This document shows, one piece after another, positions 1-45,500 of a DNA stretch of 64,000 nucleotides (its first letter is position 1; each line of letters begins with the position of its first letter). The DNA is taken from the NCBI RefSeq assembly GCF_030848805.1, contig NC_092362.1, positions 21,392,020 to 21,456,019 on the forward strand, given 5' to 3'. The translations under genes were made by a program, and so were the position numbers. The notes under the pieces were generated by a model. It ran no database searches and was not told the origin of the DNA. It saw only the letters and a list, made by a program, of their open reading frames with translations. The stretch is from Temnothorax longispinosus. Taxonomy: Eukaryota; Arthropoda; Insecta; Hymenoptera; Formicidae.

Positions 1-1203
1 CTCGCGTTGTCAGAACATACCCGGAGGACAGCTCCATTCCCCTTTTCATTGCCTTGCAGTGTACCTGAGCTGTTTAGCTAGCATGCCACTGCGGGGGCGG
101 CAAATACACGCATCGGCGCATATTTCGCGGAAATGCTGTAGCGCTTTCGTGCGTTGCCGACGAGCATGTATACATTAACGAACGATACCATCGCCGTGTA
201 ATATTTGCTTCGGGCTTTCTCGTTTCCCCATTATCGCCGTCGAGCCCGTCGACGTTGTGGCAAAGGCTGTCGCTTTCGATCGGTTCAACGATTGTGATTT
301 GCGCCATCGCGTCGCTGTCACCACCAGTACCACCACCGCTGTGCCGACTACTATATGTGCACGTAGCCAATGTTGTGTTTATCTGTTATTTTCCTGCTCG
401 ATAGTCTGCAAACTAATTCCAGCAGAACGAATGAACCAGCGCGTACACCTTCTTCGTCAATCTGTCATCCCGACGCTTTATTTTCTCTCGATATATTTAC
501 CGAATCTACCTTGCCGCCTTCCTAAAGAATTAATAGCATGAGTACACGGATATAAATTTTCAGCGACACCCGTAGCGCGCTGGCGCAGGTAAATGAAAGT
601 TGAGATGCAGGTATAAGGACAGGCGCTGCAAAAGCGAAAGGTAAAACAGTTTCGTTCTGTTGGAATTATGTCTTTCCGCCCGTGCGGAATCTCGCCACCT
701 CGGCGGGATCGGGATAGCTCGGTCGCAGGCGCGATTTAATTAAGATACGAACAATCCGGGACGCGAAGGAGGCCACCGGCGGCACGCTCGGTGGAAATAT
801 TGGAAAATATGAGGATCGTGCCGACGGCGACGCCTTCGTCATCGCGTCTGCATTTTTCAACGGCCGCAGTTACTGGCACCGCATAATAATAACGGGGCAT
901 TCTCAGGATCGTAGTGATGATACTCGTCGATAATTAAGTCGCGGCCTGCCGTTTGCGGACTTTGCGGAAAGATCTGCGATCGCTGTACGCCAGTCATGCA
1001 TGCGAAAGAGAGCGTGGCGATCGATATTGAACTGCAATGTATAGAAGAAGAGAGGAGTATATTCCGTTGAAATTTAAGCGAGATTCATAACGAATAGCGA
1101 ATGCGCGTGCACGCGTGAAACAGGGAGAAAAAAATATTTAACTTTGCGATTCTTGAAACATTTTACTTTTAACACTAGCTATTTTTACGGTGTATTGTTT
1201 CAG
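1..1203. other. DGAT1 intron sequence, upstream part
   Basis: No coding exon is recognisable here. The segment ends in a good splice acceptor (pyrimidine-rich stretch then TTTCAG at 1198-1203). The exon that follows begins in the middle of a codon, so at least one earlier DGAT1 exon must lie to the left. I looked for the expected preceding membrane-helix exon and did not find it, so it is probably outside the window. The open frames present are short and resemble no protein I know. Confidence 0.6.
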
Positions 1204-31926
<30,723 letters not shown>

Positions 31927-32400
31927 GGGAGCGCTAAAAAGGATAAAGACATAGGAGTGAAGGAGCGCAGGAAGTCCTCCAAGAGAAACTCGCGATCGAC
32001 CTGTCGCTTCCCCGTGAAACTGTCGTTTTCACCGATCGCGGATTTACGTAACTTCCGGTTTGTGTTTCGGGTGGGGGGAAAATTCCTCGAATCATCGTCT
32101 TGTCATTTAATTACAATGCGATGATTTACGTCCGTCTGAAAATTTGATAATACATATGTGCCTTATATGTATCTTCGCGAATGAACGTTGAAGCGAAAGC
32201 GAGATTGTTCGTGAATTATTTGAAGATACTATTTTGTTTTTTATAAGAATATTTTCTACATGATATTTGAAAATGCTGTAAATAGTCGCTAGCGATTAGG
32301 TGTGTACAGCAAAAGTCAATAATTTTTGTACAATAACTTTGCGGCGCTTCCACGCCGGAGAAGGCGAAACTGTTGTCAAATAAACAAGATATTTCACATT
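31927..32400 (+). other. DGAT1: DGAT1 3' untranslated region
   Basis: Non-coding sequence from the stop codon to just past the first canonical AATAAA (32379-32384). The true cleavage site is not visible; longer forms are possible. Confidence 0.65.
32379..32384 (+). promoter_or_regulatory. Poly(A) signal AATAAA
   Basis: A canonical hexamer about 450 bp after the DGAT1 stop, followed by a T/G-rich stretch (TTAGTGTTGCTTAATTTTGT) as expected for a downstream element. Confidence 0.65.
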
Positions 32401-35000
32401 AGTGTTGCTTAATTTTGTCCCGCATCCTCGGGAATGGCCGCAGGATCACTCCAGTATTATCCTCTCAGCTGGAAAACTGAAGGGCTGTCCCGCGTGGATC
32501 GTCGAAAAGACAGCTTTTTTAAGGGCATGACCCGCACATTCTTTTTCCTCCTCAGTGAGGCGGAAATCATATGTTGGGGTTTATTCTTTCTTGATACACA
32601 TATCACTTTGTGTATCACTGAAATGTGTAATACCCTTGCAAAATCCACGGAAACAATACTGAATAAAATATTAAGCGAGTTATTGTGTGAGTAAAACTTT
32701 TGACAAATTTTATTTTAGGATATCAAGTGTTAGGAAGAATTATTTGATCAATTTTTTGTAAACATTATATATATTTTTAATTCCCTTGAAATTTTTTAAA
32801 TTGTACATTTCAAGAAATGTTTCACTTAATAACTTGCTTCCACGCCACTGAATATCATATTATATGCTGATTGTAATGTAATCGTAATGTAATTTTCTTG
32901 AATAACAAATCTCTTTTCTTTTTATTTAAGCATCTTACATTAAACATTGTATAATCCATTGATGAAAGAAAGCATAAAAAAGATATTCATGTGAAACATA
33001 GCTGGATAACCACGTGGTCGCCTGACAGAAGTAGTTGAGGTCATGTCACGAACGAAGGAGTCTAACCCTCGAAAGAAGCACTTCTTTGAGCTCTGACCCT
33101 TGGGTTTTTCTTCCCCCCTGATGAGTTTGGATACCGTGATACGCGTGTGTCCCTACGATGGATGAATTACTGATGCTGAAGACTTGGTGGTCGAAAATAC
33201 GGTCAGAATGATAGATGTAATATCTAAAAATAGCGTAAATGAGCGACAGAATTCTGCTCTTTAGCCAAGTTGTAATCAATTTATCTAATTAGTACATATT
33301 TCTAACAAATACGTATAATTCAAACATATTTGGTCAAGTTTAAATGGTGGTACATTATCTCAACGAATAACTACGTCACAAAGAATGTTTTTTTTTATAT
33401 ATATTTTTAACATTACGTCGTGATACATATCTTCATCTCTTAGGTATTAACTAGATAAGGATTTTATAGCACCCTGCTGAATGCGATGCGTGTCGACCTT
33501 ACTCAGGATCGCAATTTTCTAGAGCGACAACACGTGTCATACAAGTATATGTTTTGTCGTAAAAGAAAGTTGAATGTAACATCAGTCTTATAATGTTATT
33601 ATACGTTGTTGTTTATTCGTCACGGAAACATTAGATATGTTAGAGTCTAAAGAAATATAAGAGGTTTTTAAAAATAAGAAGACGTTTTTTTGATGAGTTT
33701 ATTTTTCTTAAAAAATAATCAATAAATTATATACTGTATCAACCTTTTCTGTATGAATAGTCAATATTATTTCCATTTTTATGGGAAATAAAAAAATTTT
33801 AAATAGATATAATAATAGAAAACTTAAAATAATCAAAATTTAGCAAACACGGCGCGAGCATAATATCGTTGATTTCTGTTGATTTATGCACACTTGATGA
33901 AATAATTCAATGTTTTATTATTGCACACTGATACTGTCGTTACCTGTTACATATTTAATTGAGAATCGCAGAGCTATTGAAAGAAATGACAGTTCCTGAC
34001 AGCGAAAAATTTTGCGACATTGACATAATTCAAATTGTCTTTATACTCCATTTCGCAATTTTCAATTCGCGAGAATAAAAATTTATATTATTTATTCGCG
34101 CAGTAAAGAATATATCTCCGTTATCAAACTTGTCACTGTCGGGAAATCAGCGTTTTATCGATCGAGAGTGACGCGAATGTAAATGTCGGAATTAACTCGC
34201 TGACATCTAGAAATGCTCCGAACCATTTCCAGAGTTAAAGTTTCTTGTTGCACGGAGATGTATTTTCTCGCTAGCGACGCTCAATGTCTGTCGCGACGCT
34301 CAACAAGTTAAATCTTATCAGCTCGTCGGTTTGACTTTAGCGTCATTATAGCGGTTACCTCTTAAATTGGCATTTGCGCCCGACGCGGTAAATAACTTTG
34401 TTAGCGCCGAAACTCCGAGGTAGAGGCACTTTTATCCCTTGAGCAGCTGCATTGTTCCTGATACGCGAGTCCACCTGAACGTGCCGTAAAAGCAGAAATT
34501 ACTTCTCTTGATACGTGCGACTTTTAATTTAATTGCCTCGACGGGCCGGGAATGCGTTGCACGCTCTAAAATTGATTCCATATAAAAATGCTGAAAAAAA
34601 GCTCGAGCAAATATCTCGGCCATTTCTGAAGCACGTGGCTGACGTGTACCGCGTTACAATATTTCCGGAAGGGGCTTTATGACGAACGACTCGGCTATTT
34701 ACGAAGCATGAAATTTACACAAGTACCGGAGTTGCTATGTTAATGTTAATTTAGTTTCGAGCGTCGTAAATAAAATAATAATAAAAGAAAACGTTGCGTT
34801 GAGCGTCTTGTTGTAAAGCTTTTCGTCACATTAATTTTTCTAGAATGGTTTACCGATCTGTTTACTATAATGTCGACGCAAAGTTTACGCAGAAGGTTTG
34901 GTCATCCGCGTCCCGTCAGTAGACCTTTGATACGCAGATCCTCGAAACGTATATCGTCCGCGCACGGGACGACGATAAAGCGAGCGCAGGATACGGCGAA
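32401..35000. other. Intergenic, AT-rich
   Basis: No coding exon, RNA gene or clear mobile element was recognised. Open frames are short (up to 86 codons) and resemble nothing known. Confidence 0.6.
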
Positions 35001-35700
35001 GCGTATTTTTCCGCTGTAATGCAATCGCAAACAAAGGATTGAGTAACCGAAGGAGCACGAAGGCGCCCATTCCCTCGCTCCTACCTGAAGCTCCGGCTGC
35101 ACCGGCAGGCGACCAAGTATCTCCGAAGAATGCACCGGTCGGTCCCTCGCTCGCGTTATCCCGTAAGGTGGGCCGCGAGAGGGTTGGGGTTGCGCGCGAG
35201 AGGCGCGTCGGTGGGGAGGGAGGAACGTGGGAAAGGGTGGCGGCGGTGGTGCGGCGGACTAGGAAGGTGGAAGGGTGGTCAGGGGGCACAGGGGGCGCAG
35301 TGCGAGCGCAACACGATGCTATAAGGGCGGGTACGCGGCGGAGTCTCCGCAGTGAGCGTCGCGACGCCTCCGCGGAGAGTGTCGCATGGATCGCACGACC
35401 GGTGATCGCCGGTACACGAGGCGTCCCGCTCTCGTCGCGTATTACCCCGGCGGTGTGCAGTGCCGAAGGAGTTGTTTCGCTTCTATCGAGCCGCGAGCCA
35501 GCCCGAAGAGAAGAAGGGCGGCGCGGCGGCGGTATCCCGTACCGTAGAGAAGCTGCAGCTGCGTTTCGATCCGCCCGGAAGAGCTTTCTCTCTCTCTCTC
35601 TCTCTGGATGACCCAGACGGACTCCGGCGCTGGAGCAACCAGGTTGGTTTTTACCGGATTCCGGGAGACACACGGTGCTTTTAGAGCCAGGTTGCGTTCT
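35000..35700 (+). promoter_or_regulatory. GC-rich block with TATA and initiator: candidate promoter and 5' exon
   Basis: This GC- and CpG-rich island stands in AT-rich surroundings. TATAAG at 35320-35325 is followed, with A at 35351, by GCAGTG, an initiator-like site 31 bp from the first T of the TATA motif. That is the spacing expected of an insect core promoter on the + strand. The first downstream ATG (35386) opens an Arg-rich frame of 53 codons closing at 35547. Long open frames run on both strands, a by-product of GC richness rather than evidence of a protein. It may serve the gene whose first coding exon is at 48605, but this is only inferred from orientation. Confidence 0.45.
35588..35607. 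repeat. Short (CT)n tract
   Basis: About ten CT units in the GC-rich block, possibly part of a 5' untranslated region. Confidence 0.8.
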
Positions 35701-38700
35701 GCGAAAGGAACGAGTCTGCCCTTTAAAAAACCGGTACACACGTTCCGCTAGGAAATTTTGCAGCGCCGCGCTGAATAATTGCCGGCATGAAAATGCGATA
35801 AGTGTAATTTACATTCCATTCAATCTAGATGTGGCACTGTAAATGGGAGTGAGATAGGCAAAAGCAAAGGAACGAAGATTCGTATAGTTGTAATAATAAT
35901 CATTCGAGACACGTATTTTCTTGTTCTTGGAAAATGTTACGAGAAATCTTTCTTCTGTGATTGCTTCACGACATTATGCAATAATGATTTTTCTATTTTA
36001 TCTCTTGATCTTTTAGTTTTGTGATATTTTAATATCCAAATGAAGTCATTTATATATCATGTATCAGATGAGAAGACGTAATTATGAATGTAGAATTACA
36101 ATTGTCAGGATTGAATTCTTTCATTACGAGTATAAATTAATGAGGAGCGAATGCGGTTTATGGGATTGAAATATTCAATAACTATGATAATACGTAAGCG
36201 GGAGATAAGGCTGAACGGTTGCCTAATGAATAGCGGAAATTCGCAATGTCCTCATTTACCATGAACATACGCCACTGGACGGGTAAATTCGATTTCCCCG
36301 CGATATTTACACGGTACGAATGACATGCATCCGAGCAAATCGAGTCGCGAACGGTTAACGAAAGCCGGATATTCGCGTCCGTCCTCGAACGTATGTAAGC
36401 GAACGTATCATATATATGTAGGTACATATACATTCTTTTTTTTGCTTCCACTCTTAGACACGACGTTATTTCGCATTTCTCTTCCGTTTTCAATTGCCAC
36501 GATGCAACGTCGCGGTACGCTCGTTAGAAGTACGCAAGAGAAAAATTCACCGCTAATTAAATGCGCATTGAGCTATCCGCGTTGCGTTGCACCGTCGCGA
36601 GTTTTATCCTTTTCACGCTGTACATTTTGCACGCTTTTTATACTAGTTGCCTCATAAGTTTTAAATGCAGAGAATTAATTCGGTTGCTCGCAGTATTTCA
36701 TTTACCATGGTCTGCTTAATATATGATCTCAAGACTTGCAGTAAAAGTATTGCAGCCGTTTTATAGACGTGAGATACAAGTAAGTTGAATCCAGTGAATT
36801 TTTCATAAATACACAATCGAAAATTTTATCCCGCATATCATGTTTCGAGGTAGAAATATTTCTACGAATTTTCATCAGAAATCTTCCATTCAGATGATAT
36901 AAATAGAGATCATATAATGGTTTCACGTCAATCTCGCGCGCGCGTCTAATGTCTCTTGTTTATTCATGCGCTTCCATTCGAGCGCCAATATGCAATCCGC
37001 TATTAATAGCTGCGCCGAAATTCCTTTTCGGAAAATTTTCTAGGGAAGAATCTATGCAAGGTGCACTTAAAAATTAATTACTTAGCGTTTAAGTTTACCT
37101 TCGGTACTAAATAGCGGCGGTTAGTCCGCCTTAATGCGCTTCGTTTATAAACCCCGTCGAGAATAGTCCAAGATCGATCAGTGTTGCCTCGACTCATCGG
37201 TTTTCCTTCTGTGCCGTTTCTTTCTCGCGCCGGAAACCCGTCCCTTTCGAACGTCCGATAACAATGACTTGACGTTTGTTAAGAGCCACGCGCAGCAATC
37301 TCACGTGCGAGAAAAATGGTATCCGCTCGTCCGACGACGGTGTTTACATTCGCAATCGACACATGGAAAACTGAAGCGATCATCATCGCCCGAATTATCG
37401 CCCGGCGATCGATGGTACTTTGGCGAACGTGACGCGACGAATTCCGCAGAAGAAGAGATAAACGAGATAGATGAGGATGAATCGATTATTTTTCTTAGAT
37501 AAAATCCTTGTAGCAATGACTATTGTAAAATGTATAGCTTTATTTGACTCGGCGATATAAAAACTAATTGAACAAGGTTATGATGTGTAGTGCCTGAATT
37601 ATCCAGATTATGCATTTTTTCTTAGTTTTATGTCAAGTTAACATATATATATGCATGTTCGTGAAAAGATTATTTATATCACAAAATTGAAGAGTTTTCT
37701 TTATTGAGGAAAATACCGCGCAAACCAGAAATTCGATATCTTCACGTTAGTTTCTTCGCAATGTCCCTTGAGATTATAATGCAAGCAACTTGGGCTATAT
37801 CGGGTCGGTGAATGCCCTGAAACCATCTACGTCATGACGGGTCAGATTATGCAAAATTTCAATCGATTAACCCGTTCTCCAGTGTTCCGTGAACACTGTC
37901 GTTTCGTTATTCGTGAGTCGACTGTAGGATAACAGGTATAATTTGCCTTACTTCTCTTAATGTTGACAGCCGTTGTGCTATTATATCTACATATTTCGGA
38001 GTGCCTATCGCAATGCAAGCAAATTTTTGAAAGCTCGAGCTATTGTCGGTTTTTTTTTTAATCGGCTCTCGTGCAATCCTCTGTTATCTATCGTAGAATT
38101 GATGAAGTAGAACGTGCGTTGTGCTGGCACGTTTAACACAGCCATAACTTTCGGCCTTCGTGATGTACACGCGAAAATAAAGATCGATTTCACGCGTAGA
38201 AGCGCGTGCGGTGGATTGCATTTCCGTGCGCGGAATCATTACAAAATCAGCGTTGCACGAGTGCAAGTGGGAATAGTTATTTGCCGTTCGATTGGCGAAT
38301 GATCGCTTGACCAGGCTTTTGACCCAATTCCCGGCGGTCGTTACCGATTCAGGATTATCCGACGTATAGAGAGTTTCGTTAATAGTGGCCCATCAAACTC
38401 GGCATTGCTCGGGCTTACGAAACAAAAACTGATCACGCGAAATGTTTCAGGAAGTTTCGGTAAGACATAACGATTGCACTTCTAAATTTTAATACTTTAA
38501 TTGAAAATCCTATCAATGCGATAATGCTTAGAAATTTAGATAATGTGTAAAAATTTGTGTATATTGTAAAAGCTTTTTCTTTTAAAAATAAATTTTAAAA
38601 ATATATGTAAACGAATAATAAATAAAACTTAATAATTAGCATATATTTTATGGACTATCATGGCTTTTATACATAAAGAATAAATGAAAAGGCAATTTCA

Positions 38701-40416
38701 ATTCAAAACTTTTTATTTTTTTTATTAAAAAATATTATTATTTTTAATTAAAAAAGCAGGAGAATAAAATATTTAATTTTACGTTTAATAATATGAATTT
38801 TTTTTTCGCTGAACAGGTCTTGTAGGTTTAAAATTTCTATTATAAATTTTTTTTTATCCCATTATTGAATTATTCAGTTTTATAATACAAAAACCAATTA
38901 ATTAAATTAGGGAACTGGAAATATACTTATAACAATTTCGAAATTCGATATAATATAAAGTTTTACCTCATCTCGATTTCAATAATCTATTCTCATTTAT
39001 TGACCTGTTCTATAATTAATCGGACATTGTTAAATTACACAATTTTTTAACATTATTCTTTTACATTATGTTTTATATCACAAAATATATTAATTATTTT
39101 CTTGTTTCTCAGTTACACACATATTAAGAAGCAAAATAATTACTTCTCTATCAAAGTTTTGTATTGAAAACGAATTTTATTTGTGGAAGTAGGTATTCAA
39201 TTTTTTTAATAGCGATATTTTCAATTATCGTTTTTCCTCGTGACTTTTCGGCGTTGTCGAAAATTTCTAGAAAGAAAAAGTCGAACGAGCTTGAGATATG
39301 AGATTGAGGAAGCGAGCAGGGTGTGAAAAAGCGATATGAACGGGCGTGAGCTTATATCGAGAGAAGATAGAGATAATGATGAAGGCTAGAAGTGAGTGGC
39401 TGCGAGAAGTGAGAGCGTGCTCAATACGTGTTTCCTTTATCGCGTTTTACTACCGAGTTGTGAGGTGAAGGAAGGATATCTAACATTTTGAAGCGCAGAG
39501 ATCAATCCGCGATATCTTTTCAGCATATGTACAACTTTACCTTATTGCACACATTGCGAGTGTTTACGAAGGAAAACAATGTTTGATTCCTCTAATTGTC
39601 CTCCTTTATTGTAAAAAGAAATGTCCTGAGTCGCGCGCTAAGAGGCTTTGTTATATTATTTCGCGCCATCGTTCATTTATTAAGTACGTCTCTGCTCACG
39701 TTTTATTATCGTTTTGCAGAAAAATTTCATCTCTCATCGCTTTAATTTTCAGCGCACAAACATTTTTTGTGTACTGTTAAAACAAACTCGCGTTGTAACG
39801 CCCAAACATAAAATCAACTGAATGTGATAAAATTTTAATCGCGAAATCAACGCGACGCCGCCGTTGTTATATGTGTGAATTTCCGTATCCTCCTTTTAAG
39901 CTCGTCAAATAGCTTCGCCAGAGAGTTTTTATCAGAGAGGTTCGGCCACTCGGCGCATACACCGGCCGTCAACGCGAGGTGCCGGCAATGATTTCGACGA
40001 GGGGAAATAAAATCGCAAACAGCTGGACGAATCAAGAGGTGGACAAGAGAACGGTAGGGAGAAGAGGGCGATGGAAAAGGCGATGAATCTCATCACCCGG
40101 CGGCGTCGGATCGTAAATAAAAATGAATCGTCGCCGACACGTCGAGGGCGATAGATCAAATGGGTAGCCACGTTTGAGAGCGACGAGGAAAATAAAAGAG
40201 AATTATTGAGGAATGAAATAAATCAACGCCCCCTCCTCTCTGCGCTTTCGCCCCCGGGACCCTCGGCGACGCGGTAAAGGACGAGCGTGTAGTAACGACG
40301 AACGTCACGCCGGCATTAGAGCGACTGCACTCTGCGGTTCGAAATGAATGCGATAAGGGAAACACGTGTTGAGCACGCTCTCTCACCCTCTGAGGGATAC
40401 CCCCGATCTCTCTCGT

Positions 40417-40502
40417 CCTCTCGCTCGCTTTCTCGCTCTCGCTCTCGCTCTCGTTCTTGCTCTTGCTTTTGCTCCTTGTTCTTGCTATCGCTTTTGCTCT
40501 CG
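40417..40502. repeat. CTCGCT hexamer-periodic tract
   Basis: An imperfect six-base periodicity (GCTCTC, GTTCTT, GCTTTT and variants) extends over about 85 bp. It produces misleading open frames: SLSRSRSRS on one strand and a Ser/Glu/Lys-rich peptide on the other. Confidence 0.8.
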
Positions 40503-42567
40503 CGTTTCTTCCCTCCTTCATTCCTTCACGTTTGTCGTCGATATACATATATAATTACGCCTTGCCACTTGAGCATTTATTTTGCGGCGTTTATTACGGA
40601 AACTTTCCTAATCGATCATGTAAAAATTATTTACAACAATATCCGCACGTTGAATGTAATACGAGCGACAAGAGAGCCGAGAAAGTTGTTTGTGAAAATA
40701 GTAGGTACCGTGCGCTTTTGACAATGAACTCTTCTCGGCGCGAATTTAATTTGAGGCTGGGTTAACAAGAGAATACTGGAGATTAATGAGATATAGCGAG
40801 CGGAGATGTAGAAGTTTAAATTTGAGTAAAATAACAGAAGTGCTGTCCAGAACATTCTCCAGTTTTTTACTAAACTAAAACGTGTTATCTTTGTATCAAT
40901 TCTCTTTGTTAACCGTATTTGATAATTAAAATAGTAAGCTTTGAATATCTAAAGTCTTTCACTATTTTTGAAGCTACCGTAGGGAACCGTCGATTGGGGA
41001 TCGCTGATATCGTTGAAAATTTCGAGGATACGTTCGCGATTTACCCGAGAGATCTTGCAATTTCGTCCGCAAACGAAAGGCGCGGCATTTACATAAAGTT
41101 CTCGTTAACATGGACGACAAATCCTTACCGATTTCAGTAACAATACGAACAATTGCCAAACTTGTATTCAAGATGGATCTAAAACTTTCAGATCTCTTTT
41201 TGAACGCATCTCAAAGATGCAAACGTTGATGCTATTTGATGAGTCGAGAAAATAACGAAGCTTTTTTAGCAGGTCAACAGACGCGATTTCCTTGCTGGGG
41301 GAGATTTTTAAATTCGACCGATCGATTTTCATTTATCCTCTCCACAACTGATATTTATTCATGTACTCTTCCTGCGTGCAACGTGAATACATTAATCTTT
41401 ATTCACGGCACGCATTCGAATTAGTAAAGTTTGCCTGCATATTTCAGATTCGCGGATAACAAACGTTTGTATTATTTACAGCGAGGAAAATCGCGATTCA
41501 TGTCTGGCTTAATTCTCACGAGAAAATACTCGCGATTATAAACAACGATGAAAACAGATGACGATGTGGAATGTCGCAGCCCGCATTTTAAATTACATTT
41601 CTGACGGGATTTAAAAAAGAGAATATCTGGAAGATTGTTGTAATATCAGTTTATTTTAACTCTTGGAAACAAATCTCCGAAAAATGCAAATACGCGTAAC
41701 AGCTGGGCTTCTCCGATCTTTGTTTTGCAATACATCTGCATGCCGCGAGTTTGTTTTATTACTTTTTGTTGAAAACGTAATTTCACGCGATAAACGAGCA
41801 GTGTCGCCGGCAAATTTCTAACGCTTGACGTGGTGTAGGGAACGTAATTTCGCGCTCTACATCGAAAGCTTTTCGAGGGAAATGTGGGAGAGTGAAAAAG
41901 AACACTCTAACGGATGATCACGTACGATGATCAACGAAGAGCCAGACACGTTTGATCTTTTGATCTTGATAATATTAGATACCATTTCCAGCGCTTTTCA
42001 GTCTATAGATCTCTTGAAGAAGTATAAATTTATACAAAGTTTATATATACACATATATATATATATATAAAATTTATTTATTTCTTTATGATACCGAAAT
42101 ATTCCGCATCACATATAATGTATCGCAATATTCAAAATTTGTCTAAAATTAAATTTAATTTAAAAGATCCGTATCTGTTGAAAACAATTTGGAACGTATA
42201 TAAAAATATATGACATCGGATACAAAAAAGTATTTGTGGTAGTATTTTATTGATGAAGAAGTTTATTGCTTACAAGTTGTTACGCGTCGCGTACGGAGTG
42301 GAGAGACGCGATGGTAACGAGTCATATCGTTTTACGACTTTATCTTTGCCCGTCCTCGCCGATGTCAATTTCGCTTCTGGACGTGCCCAAAGTAACCCGA
42401 GTTGTCACGTATCCAATAATTTCCCGAGGCTTTCGAAACATACGGTCCATCGCTCGAAACTTCTGTCCCTCCTGTAAATCACATTAAGCCCGGCAAGTCC
42501 ACCGAGTGCGTGTAACTGGACGATATATCAAGCTATAACCGAGCCGAGCGAGATTCGACGTGTTTTC

Positions 42568-42568
42568 G

Positions 42569-42594
<26 letters not shown>
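42568..42594. repeat. (CT)n microsatellite
   Basis: About thirteen CT units with a CTCTTC tail. Confidence 0.9.
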
Positions 42595-42599
<5 letters not shown>

Positions 42600-45500
42600 C
42601 CCTCTTCCTGCCCGTCGAATATGCTTAATTTCGCGTCGAAAATTTTCGCGATATGAAAAAAGATTGATCGCCGATACTTATGGGCACGAGTTCGGCCTCC
42701 GACAGAAACGAGCATAAATCTTCGATCGTAAAACACGTAGAATCGGGAGAGCGCAGTCGGAAGCTCGCTATAAATTTGATGAAGTTAAGCCCGCTAATAA
42801 TAAATTAGAAAAATCGCGGCAAAGCTCCATCGATTTCATAATTAATAACCGGCGGCCGCCGTTATGTTTCCATTCGTTCTCGCTGGCAAATTGCAAATTA
42901 AAATCAACGGTTTTTCTTTTTTAACTACATTAACGTACCCACGCTTCGTTAATGCGCTTAACTCAATTTCTACGCGTTTTATCATTCAACGCCGCAACGT
43001 GATATTCCAGCCGAAAATATTTCCATCGCGCGCGCGTTCGCTCCTGCCGATGCCATTTAAATTACCGTTCTCAGTACGACCCAATACAGCATCTTCCATT
43101 TTGCCTCCACCGCTGCGTCTCAGATCGAACGCTCGATAGCACGCCGATAAATTACTGAGAGGGAGCATCGAGGCTTTATTTATTCATCCGAGCGATCCTG
43201 AAGCCTTACCTTCGAGACGCGTAACTCGGAATAGGTCGACCCGGCGAGGATATAATCGCTTTAACAGTATCACTTTGAAGATATTAAATGTACCGGCTGA
43301 TTATAAATTGATAATATTATCAAATAAAGATTTTCAATGCTATTTTGAGTTGCCAAAATTTAAATTTAACTTTAGATTTAAGATGCGAATTAAGTAAAGA
43401 GCACCAACATGGAACGAGTCTATAAATTATGTATATACATGGGCCAAAATATATTCAGATATTTTATCAACAGATTGTATGAATAACGATGCGTGTTTAT
43501 TTTAATTTTATTCAATTTCTAACTGATACATCTATTTGTCAATTTATTCTCAAATAAGAAACGTGTAGACACTACAAAAATAAAATGTTCATACATGTAT
43601 ATACATATTAGTTAAATCTCATATGGTGTCATATAATAGCGTCTGCGTTGTTTCTCAGCACTTTGTGTTGTAATTATCAACATTGGTGAGGTTTCTTTGA
43701 ACATTACAATTGTTTAGACATCTGCAGCAGCTTTTGGCACGCCTTGTAATCGGATCAGAACAAATAATGCTCGGCATTTAATGTTTCGACGCGACGCCGC
43801 CAACGAATGTCGACGACGGTGTCGATTTAGCGAATCCGAGTCTGCGACGTTTATCTGGCTGGAATTCCGGGGGAGAGAACGCGCGCGGCACGAATCCTGT
43901 GTAACATCTCTCGTTGGAAATAAATGGGGACCTTAAGCGTCGCATTGAGACGGTGGCGCGAGCTCCCGGCTCTCTCTCGCTGAAACTATCGGTATTCTAA
44001 TTACTCGCAGCGCGAAAATAGCGAGGAACTTGGGGCGCGTAATTACACCGGAGGACGCGCGCCGCCTTATTAAGCTATCTCATTTTCTTCGGCGAGCAGC
44101 AGGCCGCTCGATCGCCGGCCGTGCTTCTTCCTTGAGTTTTATCCGATAAAGGACGGCGCGATCTACGAGCCGAAAAGTACGTGAGGGAGGGGGAGGAAGG
44201 GGTTGGACCTCGGAATAGTGAGCGAGCGATGCAGGATGGAAGCTCGATGGTCAACGTCGACGCTTACCACGCGGGAACGGAAAAAGAGAAGAAGAAAAAA
44301 AAGAGAAACGCGCCATCGTCTTTTCCGGGTTTATTTAACTCCCCTCTCCTGAAGGGGTCTACCGAGCATAAACTCGGAACTTTGTTCGCTCCCGCGACGC
44401 GCCTCCAACTACGAGTTTGAAAGAATAACGTGGACGTCGAAGTTTGGATCCCGACAACGTTAATAACAATGCAGTCGCCTATATTTTCTCTCAAGTCAAT
44501 CGCAAGAACTAACACGGCACGAAATTAATCGAAGCGAATGTGGGAGAAGATTGTTTTTAAGCGAACACTCATCGTGAGATTAGATATATTGCCGTAGACA
44601 TTTTCTTGATATATTTAATATTTATATATAGTTAAATTTGAATGTGTCAAATAAACGCAACTAATTGACGCAATTCCAAAAACACTCTTTGCCAAGTTAT
44701 AACTTGATTAGCAATTTTATAAATGTATAAAATCGCGTGAAAATGTGAGATTATTGTTTTTGCATGATAAAAAACAGTTGGAATTTAAAAAGAGTTTTGG
44801 ACTTTTACTTTTTATTTGCCATTTTATACGTGTCGCGTTATATGCGGATTTCTAGATTCATCGAATCTCCTCGGCCGTGGAGAGTAATTTTCGTGTGCAA
44901 ACTCAGACGGCAATGCTTCACGCGACACATACACGCACTGTATATATTCGCGATACTATCGCGAACGACTTTGCGGAACAAGTCCGTGGGAGTTCGTCAC
45001 ACGAGCCATTCCGCGAAACTTGCTCCGAACGGCCGCGCGCCGCCGCTGTGTTGCACCCCAACACTTAGCAACTTTTCCACGGGAGCCCGGCCTGTATCTA
45101 AATCACTTCTCGCTAACGATAATCTCGGCCTTAGAGGGCATAAGCTTAATCGCGCCGCGCTAATTTCCGCGCTCGAAACTCTCCAGACTGCAATAGTCGT
45201 AACATTCGCATGAGAGCCCGCGTATGAGAACGTGCCAAGGAACCTCACCATTTTGAGGTCTCGTTCTCGGTCCCTTACCTCCTTCCCTTCTGCCCTCCTC
45301 GGTGTGCTTCCAGCCAGCTTAAGAGTACGTAGCTTTTAATTGTGAACTTACGTAACGCGCACACGAACGCGCGCCACGTTAAGATCGTGTACGATCCGTT
45401 AAGTTCTAATGCGGTCTAGGATCCGGCAGTTACATCCATCGGCCATTGCGACGAGCTGATTAGCTATAGACGATCTAATGCAGAGCCGACAAGGCGATTT

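Noticed and set aside
34885..35739. Long minus-strand open frame (284 codons) and overlapping + strand frame (190 codons)
   Set aside because: Both lie in the same GC-rich island where stop codons are rare. The peptides are Arg/Ser/Pro/Ala-rich with no recognisable domain. They are better explained by base composition.
40156..40721. Ser/Arg- and Ser/Glu/Lys-rich open frames on both strands
   Set aside because: They are products of the hexamer-periodic CTCGCT tract.
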